Source of the DNA: Sphingomonas sp. CCH9-E2
Lineage (GTDB): Bacteria > Pseudomonadota > Alphaproteobacteria > Sphingomonadales > Sphingomonadaceae
Length of the DNA: 64,000 bases
NCBI RefSeq assembly: GCF_001557215.1
Contig: NZ_LSJM01000230.1
Coordinates: forward strand, 3,870 to 67,869
Direction: 5' to 3'
Below the pieces are notes generated by a model. The model worked only from the letters and a program-made list of their open reading frames with translations, had not been told where the DNA came from and did no database searches. Numbering within the stretch: the first letter of the stretch is position 1; each line of letters begins with the position of its first letter. A program made the position numbers and the translations under genes. This document shows positions 26,700-38,663 of the stretch, piece after piece.

Positions 26700-29600
26700 A
26701 TGCCTCACTCCGGTTTTGTGCCCCTTCGCGTCTTTTCCGCCTACACGATGCTGGAGGGCGCGATCGAGCCGAAGGCGATTGCTTCGCGGGCGCGGGAGCT
26801 GGGGTTTCCGGCGGCGGGGTTGTGCGATCGCAACGGGCTCTATGCCGCCATGTCCTATTCGGATGCGGCGAAGAAGGCCGGGGTGCAGCCGATCGTCGGA
26901 TCGCTGCTGTGCGTCGAGCGGCCGGACGTGCCCGATGGCGTGACGCCGGCGCTCGACTGGCTGGCGCTGTTTGCGCAGGACGCGACGGGGTATGAAAATC
27001 TCTGCCACCTGGTGTCGATGGCGCATCTCGACCGGCCGATCGAGAAGGATGCGCATGTCCCGTTCGCGGCGCTTGAGGGGCGGACCGACGGCCTGATCGC
27101 GCTGACCGCGGGGCGAGAGGGCGCGCTGGCGCGGCTGTTCGCCGAGGAGCAGGAGGATGCGGCGCTGGCCTATGCCGACCGGCTGCAGGCGCTGTTCGGC
27201 GACCGGCTCTATATCGAGATCATCCGGCGACTGGACGAGGTCGAGGCGCGCGCCGAGCCCAAGCTGCTCGACCTGGCCTATGACCGCGGCCTGCCGATCG
27301 TGGCGACCAACCCGGCCTGCTATGCCGTGCCCGATTTCCATCAGGCGCATGACGCGATGCTGTGCATTGCCGGGTCGGCCTATGTCGCGAGCGACGATCG
27401 CCAGCGTTCCTCGCCCGATGCGTGGATGAAGCCCGCGACCGAGATGAAGCGGCTGTTCGACGACCTGCCCGAGGCGATCGACAATACGCTGGTAGTCGCA
27501 CAGCGCTGCGCCTTTGCCGCGCCGAAGCGCAAGCCGATCCTCCCCAGCCTGGCCGGCGATATCGAGGGTGAGGCGGCGCAGCTGCGCGCCGATGCGCGGG
27601 CGGGGCTTGAGGCGCGGCTGGAGACCGCGGGGATCACCGACCCGGCCAAACGGCAGGAATATTTCGACCGGCTTGCGTTCGAAACCGACATCATCGTCCA
27701 GATGGGGTTCCCCGGCTACTTCCTGATCGTCGCGGACTTCATCAAATGGGCCAAGGCGAACGGGATTCCGGTGGGGCCGGGGCGCGGTTCGGGTGCGGGC
27801 AGCGTCGTCGCATGGGCGCTGACCATCACCGACCTCGACCCGCTGGCGCTGGGGTTGCTATTCGAGCGCTTCCTGAACCCGGAACGCGTGTCGATGCCCG
27901 ACTTCGACATCGACTTTTGCGAAACCCGGCGTGGCGAGGTGATCCGGTACGTCCAGCAGAAATATGGGCGCAACCAGGTCGCGCAGATCATCACCTTCGG
28001 AACGATGAAGGCGCGCGCGGTGCTCAAGGACACCGGGCGCGTGCTGCAGATGAGCTATGGTCAGGTCGATCGCCTCGCCAAGCTGGTGCCCAACCATCCG
28101 ACCGACCCATGGACGCTGTCGCGTTCGCTCAACGGAGTGAGCGAGTTCAAGGCCGAGTATGACGGCGCGAGCGATGTCCGCCACCTGATCGATCTGGCCA
28201 TGCGGCTGGAGGGGCTGCCGCGCCACTCGTCCACCCACGCGGCGGGCGTGGTGATCGGCGACCGTCCGCTGGCCGAGCTGGTGCCGCTGTATCGCGACCC
28301 GCGCTCTGACATGCCGGTGACGCAGTTCGACATGAAATATGTCGAGGGCGCGGGGCTGGTGAAGTTCGACTTCCTTGGCCTCAAGACGCTGTCGGTGCTG
28401 CAAAAGGCGGTCGACCTGCTCGCCGCGCGCAACATCAGCATCGACCTTGCCGCGCTCGCCTGGGACGATCCGGCGGTGTACGAACTGCTCCAGCGCGGTG
28501 AGACGGTGGGCGTGTTCCAGCTCGAATCCGAAGGGATGCGGCGCACGCTGACGGCGGTGCGGCCGACCAATTTCGGCGACATCATCGCGCTCGTTTCGCT
28601 CTATCGCCCGGGCCCGATGGACAATATTCCGATGTTCGGGCGACGCAAGCAGGGGCTGGAGCCGATCGAATATCCGCACCCGTTGCTGGAGGGGATCCTC
28701 AAGGAAACCTACGGCATCTTCGTCTATCAGGAACAGGTGATGCAGGCCGCGCAGATCCTGGCGGGCTATTCGCTCGGCGGCGCCGATCTGCTGCGTCGCG
28801 CGATGGGCAAGAAGATCAAGGCGGAGATGGACGCCCAGCGCGCGCTGTTCGTCGAGGGCTGTGCCAAGGTCAACAATATCTCCGAAGCCAAGGCGAACGA
28901 GCTGTTCGACTTGATCGACAAGTTCGCCGGGTACGGCTTCAACAAGTCGCACGCGGCGGCCTATGCGTTGCTGGCCTATCACACCGCGTGGCTGAAGGCG
29001 CATTATCCGCACGAATTCTATGCGGCGTCGATGTGCTTCGAACTCGGCCAGACCGAAAAGCTAGCGGTGTTCGTCGAGGATATGAAGCGGCTCGGCACCC
29101 CGTGTCTGCCGCCCGACATCAACGCGAGCGAGGCCGAGTTTTCGGTCGCCGAACATGGCGACGGGTTTGCCGTACGCTATGCGCTCGCGGGCCTGAAGGG
29201 CGTGGGCGAGCGGGCGATGGAGCTGCTGGTCGAGGAGCGGCAGGCCAAGGGGCGGTTCCAGAGCCTGGACGATTTCGCGCGGCGGGTCGATCCGCGCCTG
29301 CTCAACAAGCGTCAGGTCGAGGCGCTGGCCGGGGCGGGGGCATTCGACAGCGTCGCGCCGGATCGCGCCAAGGTCCATGCCGCCGCCGAGACGATTATGG
29401 CGGTGGCGCAGCGCACGCATGAGAACCGCACCAGCGGGCAGGGCGGGCTGTTCGGCGAGGCCGAGCCGGTGGGATCGGCGATCCAGCTGCCCAAGAGCGC
29501 GCACTGGACGCTGGGCCAGCGGATCGAGGCGGAGAAGGAGGCGTTCGGCTTCTTCTTCTCGGCGCATCCGCTCGACCGCTATCAGCACCTCGCCAAGCTG

Positions 29601-30182
29601 CATTCGGCGCGGAGCATCGCCAGCCTCAACGAGATCGAGATCGCCGAGGGCGGGCGCGCCGGGGCGACGATCGCCGCGCTGATCGAGGACGCGCGCTGGC
29701 GCACCTCGGCGCGGGGCAAGCGCTACATGATGGCGACGCTGTCGGACGCGAGCGGAACGGTTCCGTGCACCTGCTTCGAGGAGTTCACCGCCAAGGAGAT
29801 GGAGGATGCGGCGCGCGTCGGCGGGTGCGGCATCCTGACGGTCGAGCTCGACCGGCGACCGGGCGAGGACAGCGCGCGCGTGACGGTGCGCAAGGTGCAG
29901 CCGTTCGAGGGGATGGCGAAGGATGTGCGCCTGACGCTGCGTATGGCAGTGCGTGAGGCCGGGGCTCTGGCGGCGGTCGCCAAGCTGCTGGAGGACGCGC
30001 GCGGCGGGCGGTGCGAGGTGGTGATCGACGCGCCGCTGCCCGATGGCGGGGAGGCGGAATTGGTGCTGGGGCGCAACTTCCGGCTCGACGGCGAACTGGC
30101 GACGCGGATCGAAGGATTGCCGGGCATCGAGCGCGCCGAACTCAAGCCGACCGAGCAGCCGAGGCTGGCGCTGGCGAGCTAG
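26700..30182 (+). CDS. dnaE: DNA polymerase III alpha subunit
   Basis: Replicative polymerase catalytic subunit, 1160 residues. The N-terminal PHP domain starts MPHSGFVPLRVFSAYTMLEGAI with LCDRNGLYAAM; the palm carries the catalytic aspartates in SMPDFDIDFCE; GRGSGAGSVVAWAL, RHSSTHAAGVV and FNKSHAAAYALLAYHTAWLKAHYP are all C-family signatures. A C-terminal OB-fold and tau-binding region follows. The ATG at 26700 starts at the conserved N-terminus; an in-frame ATG at 26643 would add 19 residues lying next to the repeat. Confidence 0.97.
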   Translation: MPHSGFVPLRVFSAYTMLEGAIEPKAIASRARELGFPAAGLCDRNGLYAAMSYSDAAKKAGVQPIVGSLLCVERPDVPDGVTPALDWLALFAQDATGYENLCHLVSMAHLDRPIEKDAHVPFAALEGRTDGLIALTAGREGALARLFAEEQEDAALAYADRLQALFGDRLYIEIIRRLDEVEARAEPKLLDLAYDRGLPIVATNPACYAVPDFHQAHDAMLCIAGSAYVASDDRQRSSPDAWMKPATEMKRLFDDLPEAIDNTLVVAQRCAFAAPKRKPILPSLAGDIEGEAAQLRADARAGLEARLETAGITDPAKRQEYFDRLAFETDIIVQMGFPGYFLIVADFIKWAKANGIPVGPGRGSGAGSVVAWALTITDLDPLALGLLFERFLNPERVSMPDFDIDFCETRRGEVIRYVQQKYGRNQVAQIITFGTMKARAVLKDTGRVLQMSYGQVDRLAKLVPNHPTDPWTLSRSLNGVSEFKAEYDGASDVRHLIDLAMRLEGLPRHSSTHAAGVVIGDRPLAELVPLYRDPRSDMPVTQFDMKYVEGAGLVKFDFLGLKTLSVLQKAVDLLAARNISIDLAALAWDDPAVYELLQRGETVGVFQLESEGMRRTLTAVRPTNFGDIIALVSLYRPGPMDNIPMFGRRKQGLEPIEYPHPLLEGILKETYGIFVYQEQVMQAAQILAGYSLGGADLLRRAMGKKIKAEMDAQRALFVEGCAKVNNISEAKANELFDLIDKFAGYGFNKSHAAAYALLAYHTAWLKAHYPHEFYAASMCFELGQTEKLAVFVEDMKRLGTPCLPPDINASEAEFSVAEHGDGFAVRYALAGLKGVGERAMELLVEERQAKGRFQSLDDFARRVDPRLLNKRQVEALAGAGAFDSVAPDRAKVHAAAETIMAVAQRTHENRTSGQGGLFGEAEPVGSAIQLPKSAHWTLGQRIEAEKEAFGFFFSAHPLDRYQHLAKLHSARSIASLNEIEIAEGGRAGATIAALIEDARWRTSARGKRYMMATLSDASGTVPCTCFEEFTAKEMEDAARVGGCGILTVELDRRPGEDSARVTVRKVQPFEGMAKDVRLTLRMAVREAGALAAVAKLLEDARGGRCEVVIDAPLPDGGEAELVLGRNFRLDGELATRIEGLPGIERAELKPTEQPRLALAS

Positions 30183-30264
30183 CGTTACCACCCTTGCATC
30201 CCTGCGCTCGAACGGACAGGATGGCCTTACGAATACGGAAAGCCGTACAGATAAGGAGAGAGCG

Positions 30265-31863
<1,599 letters not shown>

Positions 31864-31882
31864 CCCGCCGCCGGTAAATTGA

Positions 31883-32425
31883 TCAGGCCGCGCGCTGGGC
31901 TGGCAGGAAGCGCGGGTTGCACAGCAGCGCTGCTGAGACGAGTGCGACCAGCAGTCCGATCGGCAGGATCTCGGTCAGCGTGATCAACACGCGGAACAGC
32001 GGGTTGGAATATAGCCCCTGCATCTGCGCCATCTGTGCCTGCAGCGAAGCCAGCTCGCTGGCCGTGGCTCCGGCCGCACGGCGCTCTTCGAGCATCCGCG
32101 CGCTCATGTCCGCAATGAAGTCGCCGCCATTGATCGCGAGCACCGCTTCCCATGCGACGACGTAGAACAGGCTGGCGATCAGTGCGATTGCCGCGCCCAT
32201 GGCGAGTGCAGGCAGAAAGCGGATGACGCCGCCCCTGTGATCGTCGCGATGCTTCTTCACCGCGACGAAGATGGCGGTGAACGCGATCAGCATGATGAGA
32301 TAGCCGATCGCCATGCCGACCCCGCCGCTCGGCGGATTGTCGGCCATCAGCGTGCCCATCAGGAACAGCGGAACGGCGACGACGAAACCGGCGATCACGC
32401 CATAGGTCAGGATGATACGTTGCAT
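31883..32425 (-). CDS. DUF4199-family membrane protein
   Basis: A 180-residue inner-membrane protein with four hydrophobic helices: about residues 3-24, 36-56, 70-92 and a C-terminal one near 155-172, with a coiled, Ala/Glu/Gln-rich segment ([24 protein letters not shown]) between the last two. This layout is that of DUF4199 proteins, whose function is unknown. The ATG at 32425 has AAAGGAGGG upstream. It lies 102 bases downstream of a membrane LuxR-type regulator on the same strand, a pairing also seen elsewhere. Confidence 0.8.
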   Translation of the reverse strand: MQRIILTYGVIAGFVVAVPLFLMGTLMADNPPSGGVGMAIGYLIMLIAFTAIFVAVKKHRDDHRGGVIRFLPALAMGAAIALIASLFYVVAWEAVLAINGGDFIADMSARMLEERRAAGATASELASLQAQMAQMQGLYSNPLFRVLITLTEILPIGLLVALVSAALLCNPRFLPAQRAA

Positions 32426-32527
32426 GGTGGTCCCTCCTTTTGCTTCAGGTCGCGCGACCTCGCCATGCGGGACCGGGCCGGGCAATCGCCCAAAGGGGTG
32501 ATTTGGCCGCGATCACCCGAATTTCGT

Positions 32528-32971
32528 TCAGGACAGCAACCCGATTTCCCGCGCCCGCGCGATCGCATCGGTCCGTCGGCGCGCGCCGAGCTTTTCGAAC
32601 AGCCGCGCGACATGCGTTTTCACCGTGTTGGGCGACACGTCGAGCCGCCGGGCAATCTCCTTGTTTGAATAGCCCGCCGCGAGTTCGAGCAGTACCGCCA
32701 TCTCGCGCTCGCTGACCCCGAGCGATTTGCGCGCATCGGGATTGCCGGGTTCACGCACCGGTGCCGGACGGCCAAGCACCCGCGCGCCGACATAGAGGCC
32801 GAGCGCGAGAAAGCCGATCGCGACGAGCAGCAGATAGAATTCGAACGACAGGGTTCGCGCCAGCCAGCGATAGTCGAGCCACTGCAAAAACGCCGCTGCC
32901 AGCGCCAGCAGTACGCCGTAAAGCGCAGCGTGTCGCCACCAGAGCAGATCGGGCCAGCGGGACTTCGCCAT
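32528..32971 (-). CDS. membrane-anchored LuxR-type transcriptional regulator
   Basis: The 147-residue product has two membrane helices at the N-terminus (about 12-32 and 42-64) followed by a LuxR/GerE HTH domain (LGVSEREMAVLLELAAGYSNKEIARRLDVSPNTVKTHVARLFEKLGARRRTDAI). It has no receiver domain, so DNA binding must be signalled through the membrane part or a partner. ATG at 32971 is used; 33001 is possible. Its neighbour is a DUF4199 membrane protein, a likely functional partner by position. Confidence 0.82.
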   Translation of the reverse strand: MAKSRWPDLLWWRHAALYGVLLALAAAFLQWLDYRWLARTLSFEFYLLLVAIGFLALGLYVGARVLGRPAPVREPGNPDARKSLGVSEREMAVLLELAAGYSNKEIARRLDVSPNTVKTHVARLFEKLGARRRTDAIARAREIGLLS

Positions 32972-33277
32972 GACGCGAACATTGCCCGGCGTCTGGCGCA
33001 ATGCAACCGCTTCGCTTGGGGCATCGATCGCGCGACTTGCGTGCGGCGATCATTCCAGCTAATGGCCCGCCCGCACACGGGGCGTCCGTGTGTCTGATTG
33101 GAGACGGTCATTGCTGGACCAATACCGAATAATGGGCTTTGCCCCGGGTATCGCCAGCACCCTTCCGTAACGCCTGCCCAGGCGAAGCGGGGGTGATGGA
33201 GCCCCTGCGCAAATCCCGAAATCGATGACTTTGAGCCGGGTTCATGGCGCGTGCCGTGCGTCCGGATGGGATGGGTT

Positions 33278-35230
33278 ATGTTGCATGAACATGATGTCGT
33301 CCGCGCCATGCTGGTGCGGGCCGGGCGGGACGTTCCCGCGACGTCGCCGCTGGCGAAGGCGGTGCTGGGCTGGGCGAAGGCGCATGCGCGCTGGCTGTTC
33401 GGCGCGCCGATGCCCAAACTGGGCTGGCGCGCGTTGAAGCCGATGATGGCCGAGGCGCCGGCCCCGGCGACCGAACTGGCGCGCCCGATCGAGATGGCTG
33501 CCCGACTCGGCATGGCGTTGGGATTGAGCGATGCGGATATCCGCGCGCTGCTCGCGATTGTGGCGATCGAGCGCTGCGGGCATGCGCGCACGTTGTCGCG
33601 CTTGCTGATCGAGCAGGAGATGGACCTGGGGGATATCGTTGCGGGTATCGCTGGCATCGATCCGCTGGCCGTGCGTCGACTGGCACCGGTGCGGCTCGGC
33701 TTGGTCAGCCTGCACGACCGGCGCGGTGGTGGCGTCGATGTCGAGTGCTGCTGGACCTTGGAGCGCGTCTTGGAACGTGGCCCCGGCACCGACGACGAAC
33801 TGCTCGAAGCGGTGATCGGGCCGCGTCAGCATGCGCGGCTGAATGCCGCCGACTTCGCACGGGTGGCCCCTGAAGTTGACTTTCTCGTCCGGTTGTTGGC
33901 CGGCGCGATTGCCGCACGTGCGCCGGGGATCAACGTGCTGATTCACGGACCGCCGGGAACTGGAAAGACCGAACTCGCGCGGACGCTGGCGGCATCGGCG
34001 GGGGCGAGCCTGTTCAGCGTCGGCGAGAGCGACGAATATGGCGAGGAACCGACCCGCAGCGAACGCGTGTCGGCGCTGCGGTTGGCTCAGCGTATGCTCG
34101 CGGCGCGCGGTGGATCGGCGCTGTTGTTCGACGAGATGGAGGACCTGATCGGCGATGCCGACCCGGGCGATGGCGACTGGATGCGGGGCCGGCGGGGATC
34201 GAAGCTGTGGGTCAACCGGCAGATCGAGACCAATGCGGTACCGGTCATCTGGACCACCAATGCGGTCGGCAATATCGACCCCGCGATCCTGCGGCGGATG
34301 AGCTTCGTGTTGCGGCTCGACCCGCCTGCCGGCAAGGGGGCGACGACGATGATCGAACGGATTGCGCGCGACGAACAGCTGGCGCTTCCGCCGGAGTTCG
34401 GCGCACTGGCCGATGCTGCGCCCGAAACCGCGAGCATCACCCGGGTCGCGGCGCGGGCGGGGCAGCTGGCGGGCAAGCCGGACGACGCGATGCTGGCGGC
34501 ACGGTCGCTGGTCGGCGCGCTGCGCAATGGGCGCATGGTGCGCGCGACGGACAGCGCAATCGACCTCGATCTGTATGAGGCCGATCGCGACATGGCCGCC
34601 TTGGTGGACGCGATCACTGCTGAGGATGCGCCGGCCGACGTCTCGCTGCTGCTTACCGGGCCTCCGGGAACGGGCAAAACCGAGCTTGCCGCGCATCTCG
34701 CGCGCGCGATGGAGCGGCCGCTGATCGTCAAGCGCGCTTCGGACCTCTTGTCCAAATGGGTCGGCGGGACCGAGGCGAACATCGCCGAGGCGTTCGAGGA
34801 AGCGGAACGGCGCGAGGGGCTGTTGCTGTTCGATGAGGCGGACTCGATCCTGTTCGACCGGACCACGGCCAAGGCGAGCTGGGAGGTGACGCAGGTCAAC
34901 GAGCTGCTGACCTGGCTCGACCGCCACCCGCTGCCGGTGGTCGCCGCGACCAACCATGTCGGACGGCTCGATCCGGCGGCGCTGCGGCGGTTCGTGTTCA
35001 AGCTGGACCTCGCGCCGCTGGGTCTGGTGAAGGCTGCGCGGGCGTTCGAACGCTTTTTCGGTTTTGCCGCACCGGCGGCGCTGGCCGAGATCGCCGGGCT
35101 GACGCCGGGCGATTTTTCCGTGGTTCGGCGGCAGTTGCGCTTCGGCAAGGCTGATCCTGAGCAGCTGATCGCGCTGCTGCAGACGGAGGTCGCGGCCAAG
35201 CCGGGCGAGCAGGGGCGGATGGGGTTCTGA
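33278..35230 (+). CDS. tandem AAA+ ATPase (two AAA modules)
   Basis: About 650 residues, with a helical N-terminal domain of ~200 residues, then a first AAA+ module (Walker A GPPGTGKTE near residue 224, Walker B ALLFDEMED, sensor-1 VIWTTNAVGNIDPAILRRMSFV) and a second (identical Walker A near 460, Walker B LLLFDEADS, sensor-1 VVAATNHVGRLDPAALRRFVF). Both modules have arginine-finger type segments. Such double-AAA proteins move or remodel proteins. It stands alone, with no partner gene, and its substrate is unknown. Start is uncertain (GTG 33251, ATG 33266 or 33278). Confidence 0.85.
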   Translation: MLHEHDVVRAMLVRAGRDVPATSPLAKAVLGWAKAHARWLFGAPMPKLGWRALKPMMAEAPAPATELARPIEMAARLGMALGLSDADIRALLAIVAIERCGHARTLSRLLIEQEMDLGDIVAGIAGIDPLAVRRLAPVRLGLVSLHDRRGGGVDVECCWTLERVLERGPGTDDELLEAVIGPRQHARLNAADFARVAPEVDFLVRLLAGAIAARAPGINVLIHGPPGTGKTELARTLAASAGASLFSVGESDEYGEEPTRSERVSALRLAQRMLAARGGSALLFDEMEDLIGDADPGDGDWMRGRRGSKLWVNRQIETNAVPVIWTTNAVGNIDPAILRRMSFVLRLDPPAGKGATTMIERIARDEQLALPPEFGALADAAPETASITRVAARAGQLAGKPDDAMLAARSLVGALRNGRMVRATDSAIDLDLYEADRDMAALVDAITAEDAPADVSLLLTGPPGTGKTELAAHLARAMERPLIVKRASDLLSKWVGGTEANIAEAFEEAERREGLLLFDEADSILFDRTTAKASWEVTQVNELLTWLDRHPLPVVAATNHVGRLDPAALRRFVFKLDLAPLGLVKAARAFERFFGFAAPAALAEIAGLTPGDFSVVRRQLRFGKADPEQLIALLQTEVAAKPGEQGRMGF

Positions 35231-35233
35231 GGC

Positions 35234-36304
35234 TCAGAACAACTCCCCCTGATCCCCGGCGGGTGGGCGGAACAGGTCGCGGCGGAGCGGGGGGAAGGGC
35301 TGGTCGAGCCCGAACCGCTTCGCCGCGATCCGGAACCGGGTGCGCAGCAGTTCGGCCCAGGGGCCTTGACCGCGCATGCGGGTGTGGAAATTGGGATCGT
35401 TGTCGCGGCCGCCACGCAGCGACTGGATCGTCGCCATGACTTTAGCGGCGCGGTCGGGGAAATGCTCGTCGAGCCAGGCGCGGAACAGCGGCGCGACTTC
35501 GTGCGGCAGGCGGACGGGGAGGAAGAAGCAGCCCAGCGCTCCGGCTTCCGCCACGCGCTCCATGATATGTTCGATCTCATGGTCGGTGATCGCAGGGATG
35601 ATCGGGGAGAGCGAGACGAAGGTCGGGATACCGGCGGCGCGCAGCTTTGCCACAGCGGCCAGGCGGCGTTCCGGGTGCGGGGCGCGCGGTTCGACGGTCA
35701 TCGCGACCTTCGCATCGAGCGAGGTGATCGACAGCATCACCGCCGCCAGCCCTTTCGCCGCCATCGGGCCGAGCAGGTCAATGTCGCGCGTCACACGGTC
35801 GGACTTGGAGGTGATGGTGATCGGATGGTTGCACTCGGCGAGCACCGCAATGCAATCGCGCGTGATCCGCCAGGTCGCCTCGATCGGCTGATAGGGGTCG
35901 GTATTGGTGCCGAAGGCGATCGGTTCACAGACATAGCCGCGCTTTGCCAGCGCGGTGCGGAGCAGGGTGGGGGCATCGGGCTTGGCGAACAGCTTCGTTT
36001 CGAAGTCCAATCCCGGGGACAGGTCGTGCCAGGCATGGGTCGGCCGCGCGAAACAGTAGATGCAGCCATGCTCACAGCCGCGATAGGGGTTTACCGATCG
36101 GTCGAACGGGATGTCGGGTGACTGGTTGCGCGACAATATGGTGCGCGGATGTTCGACGGTGACGGTGGTGCGCAACGGCGGGGCCGCGCCATCGACCGCC
36201 TCGCGCGCGTCGAGCCAGTCGCCATCCGCCTCGCGCGCCGGAAGCGCGAAACGGGTGCTTTCGCGGTTATGCGTTGCGCCGCGGACCGGGCGGGGATGGG
36301 CCAT
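35234..36304 (-). CDS. PA0069-family radical SAM protein
   Basis: The 356-residue product carries the radical SAM cluster motif CEHGCIYC (CxxxCxxC) just after VNPYRGC, and segments such as FETKLFAKPDAP, IAFGTNTDPYQPIE and SLSPIIPAITDHEIE that mark the PA0069/Rv2578c family, distantly related to spore photoproduct lyase. Biological role is not established. It starts 69 bases past the moaB stop and ends 3 bases from the convergent AAA gene. Confidence 0.9.
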   Translation of the reverse strand: MAHPRPVRGATHNRESTRFALPAREADGDWLDAREAVDGAAPPLRTTVTVEHPRTILSRNQSPDIPFDRSVNPYRGCEHGCIYCFARPTHAWHDLSPGLDFETKLFAKPDAPTLLRTALAKRGYVCEPIAFGTNTDPYQPIEATWRITRDCIAVLAECNHPITITSKSDRVTRDIDLLGPMAAKGLAAVMLSITSLDAKVAMTVEPRAPHPERRLAAVAKLRAAGIPTFVSLSPIIPAITDHEIEHIMERVAEAGALGCFFLPVRLPHEVAPLFRAWLDEHFPDRAAKVMATIQSLRGGRDNDPNFHTRMRGQGPWAELLRTRFRIAAKRFGLDQPFPPLRRDLFRPPAGDQGELF

Positions 36305-36373
36305 GGCGCATCATAACGCGCCCGCCGGAACAAAGAAAGAACAAATGGCTGCGTGACGTTGTGCTTTCGTCAC

Positions 36374-36901
36374 TCAGCGTTCGCGCAGGCGCGGCATCAG
36401 CTCGACGAAATTGCAGGGGCGATGGCGGATGTCGAGCTGGGTGGCGAGGATGCCGTCCCAGCCGTCCTTGACCGCCCCGGTCGATCCGGGAAACGCGAAG
36501 ATATAGGTGCCGCGCGCGACACAGGCGGTGGCGCGCGATTGAATTGTCGAGGTGCCGATCTTGGCGAAGCTCAGCCAGCGGAACAGCTCGCCAAAGCCGG
36601 GGATCATCTTGTCCGCGACGCGCTCCAGTGCCTCGGGCGTGACGTCGCGACCGGTGACACCGGTGCCGCCGGTCGTGATGATGCAATCGACGCTGGGGTC
36701 GTCGATCCAGCTGTGCAGCCGGGCGACGATCAGGTCGGTGTCGTCGGGGATGATCGCGCGGTCGGCGAGGTCGTGGCCTGCGCCAGTCAGGCGATCGACC
36801 AGCGTGTCGCCGGAGCGGTCGTCCGCCAGCGTGCGCGTGTCGGAAACGGTGAGGACCGCGATCCGGACCGGTCGGAACGCGATGCTGTCGTCAATTGGCA
36901 C
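36374..36901 (-). CDS. moaB: molybdenum cofactor biosynthesis protein B
   Basis: MoaB/MogA-type protein of molybdopterin metabolism. The 175-residue product has [11 protein letters not shown], the nucleotide/molybdopterin loop [19 protein letters not shown], and [16 protein letters not shown]. The start overlaps the end of the upstream transglycosylase gene by 11 bases, so they are co-translated. No other moa/moe gene is nearby. Confidence 0.92.
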   Translation of the reverse strand: MPIDDSIAFRPVRIAVLTVSDTRTLADDRSGDTLVDRLTGAGHDLADRAIIPDDTDLIVARLHSWIDDPSVDCIITTGGTGVTGRDVTPEALERVADKMIPGFGELFRWLSFAKIGTSTIQSRATACVARGTYIFAFPGSTGAVKDGWDGILATQLDIRHRPCNFVELMPRLRER

Positions 36902-38663
36902 CGGTCACGCGGTCGTCCTGGGGCACCGAAGCGGTCATGCGCACCGCCGCTGCGCCGTTGCTGCCCGGCACTTTTGGCCAAAGCCCCTGGCTCATCGCCG
37001 CCCGGCTGCTGCTGTCACGGCCGGCCTGCTTCTCGTACATCCAATAGTTGCGCAGGACTGTCATGACGTAGCCGCGCGTCTCCCAATAGGGAATGCTCTC
37101 GATGTAGAGCAGCGGGTCGCCCTTGTCGCGGATCTGCGCGTTCCAGTTCGCGACCGGGGTGGGCCCGGCATTATAGGCGGCGATCACCTTGGGCAGCAGG
37201 CCGCCGGTGAAGGGCTGGTCGCGCAACTGTTCGATATAGGACTGGCCGACCTCGATATTGGTCGAGGGGCGGGTCAGGTCGGCGCGGCCGATGGTGACGC
37301 CGCGCTTGCGCCCGATATCGGTCGCGGCGGCGGGCATGATCTGCATCAGGCCATAGGCACCGGCCGGGCTCTGCACCTTGGCGTCGAAGCGCGATTCCTG
37401 GAGTGTGTGGGCGAAGACCAGCGCCTTGTCGACGCGCCAGCCGCCGTCCGGGGTCCAGTCGGGCGAGGGGTAACGTGCTTCCTCGACCGGGCGCGCGCCG
37501 ACCGGGCAGTTATGCGTCAGCCACAGCTGGGTCGCGGGCAGGCCGAGGCGGCCGGCAAGTCGGGTCAGCGAGGCATGTTCGCGCGCATCGCCGATCTTGG
37601 ACTGGTGCTTGATGACATCACTGGCGAGCGTCTCCTCGCCGATCTCCGCTAGCGCGGCGGCGACGCGGACATTGGGGCGACGATCCAGCGCCTTCCAGTC
37701 GGCGGCGACGAACTTCTCGGCGCGCACGGGCGCTTCCTTCATGCCCAGCGCCTGACGGGCGAGCATGCCGTAGAAGGTCTCGTCGTGCTGCGCCGCGCTC
37801 TTGAGGCGGGCGCTGACAAGGTCGGGGCGGCCGCATGCCATGTCGGCGCGGGAAGCCCAATAGAGTCCGGCGGTGCGCTTTTCGGTGTCGGCGGCACGCT
37901 GCGCGACCGACGTAAAGGCCGCCTGCGCACCGGCGCAGTCATTCTGACGCCACGCGGCGAGGCCCTGAACCCAGTCGGCCAGCGGTGCGAATTCGCCGCT
38001 CCCGGTCTGGGCCAGTGCGGCGACGCGGCGAGCATCGGCATCGCGACCGGTGGTGTAGTACATCCAAGCGACCCGCTGCCGCCATTCGGTAAGCGTTTCG
38101 GGATCGAGATCGACGGCGCGGGTGTCGAGCAACGCTTCTGCACCGGGCGCGTCGTCGAGCTTGATTAGCGGCGCCATCGCGGTCGCGACCTGCGCGGCGG
38201 CGGCATCCGACTTGGCCGAGCGGTAACGTTTGCGGATCGGCGCACCGGCGTGCCAGATCATCCGCTGTGCGGCGGGCAGGCTGGGCAGTTCGGTGGCTCC
38301 GCGCAGCTTGGCGAGGCGGGCGATCTGTTCGGCCTGGGGCAGCTCGGGTGCCTCGCCGAGCAGTGCCATCAGTTGCGGAAGTTCGACCTTGGGCGAACCC
38401 TTGGCGAGATAGAGTTCGGCGCGCGCTGTCGCGTGGAGCAGGCCGGGGCGCATCGCGTCGAGCTTTATCTGCGCATCGGCCCAGCGCGCTTCGCGGATTG
38501 CGGCGAACACGGCGCGATAGGCGTCGCGCTCTTCGCGGGTGAGCTGGGTCGGCACGCCATCGCTCGCCTCCCGCCGCTCGATCGGTGAGGAGCGTTCGTC
38601 CGACGCATGCGCCGTCAGCGGTGCAATCAATGCACAAGCGGCTAGCAGGATACGCGCAGTCAC
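36891..38663 (-). CDS. lytic murein transglycosylase (Slt70-like)
   Basis: A periplasmic enzyme cleaving the glycan backbone of peptidoglycan. It has a signal peptide ([21 protein letters not shown]), a long alpha-helical solenoid of ~380 residues, and the C-terminal catalytic domain with the acid Glu in [34 protein letters not shown] and [13 protein letters not shown]. At 590 residues it is close to Slt70 length. It overlaps the UDG-like gene upstream (ATGA) and moaB downstream. Confidence 0.93.
   Translation of the reverse strand: MTARILLAACALIAPLTAHASDERSSPIERREASDGVPTQLTREERDAYRAVFAAIREARWADAQIKLDAMRPGLLHATARAELYLAKGSPKVELPQLMALLGEAPELPQAEQIARLAKLRGATELPSLPAAQRMIWHAGAPIRKRYRSAKSDAAAAQVATAMAPLIKLDDAPGAEALLDTRAVDLDPETLTEWRQRVAWMYYTTGRDADARRVAALAQTGSGEFAPLADWVQGLAAWRQNDCAGAQAAFTSVAQRAADTEKRTAGLYWASRADMACGRPDLVSARLKSAAQHDETFYGMLARQALGMKEAPVRAEKFVAADWKALDRRPNVRVAAALAEIGEETLASDVIKHQSKIGDAREHASLTRLAGRLGLPATQLWLTHNCPVGARPVEEARYPSPDWTPDGGWRVDKALVFAHTLQESRFDAKVQSPAGAYGLMQIMPAAATDIGRKRGVTIGRADLTRPSTNIEVGQSYIEQLRDQPFTGGLLPKVIAAYNAGPTPVANWNAQIRDKGDPLLYIESIPYWETRGYVMTVLRNYWMYEKQAGRDSSSRAAMSQGLWPKVPGSNGAAAVRMTASVPQDDRVTGAN

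Noticed and set aside
33002..33277. 277-base gap between the LuxR-type regulator and the AAA+ gene
   Set aside because: It contains small hairpins (e.g. ACACGG/CCGTGT near 33076-33092) but no promoter, RNA or short gene that I could support.
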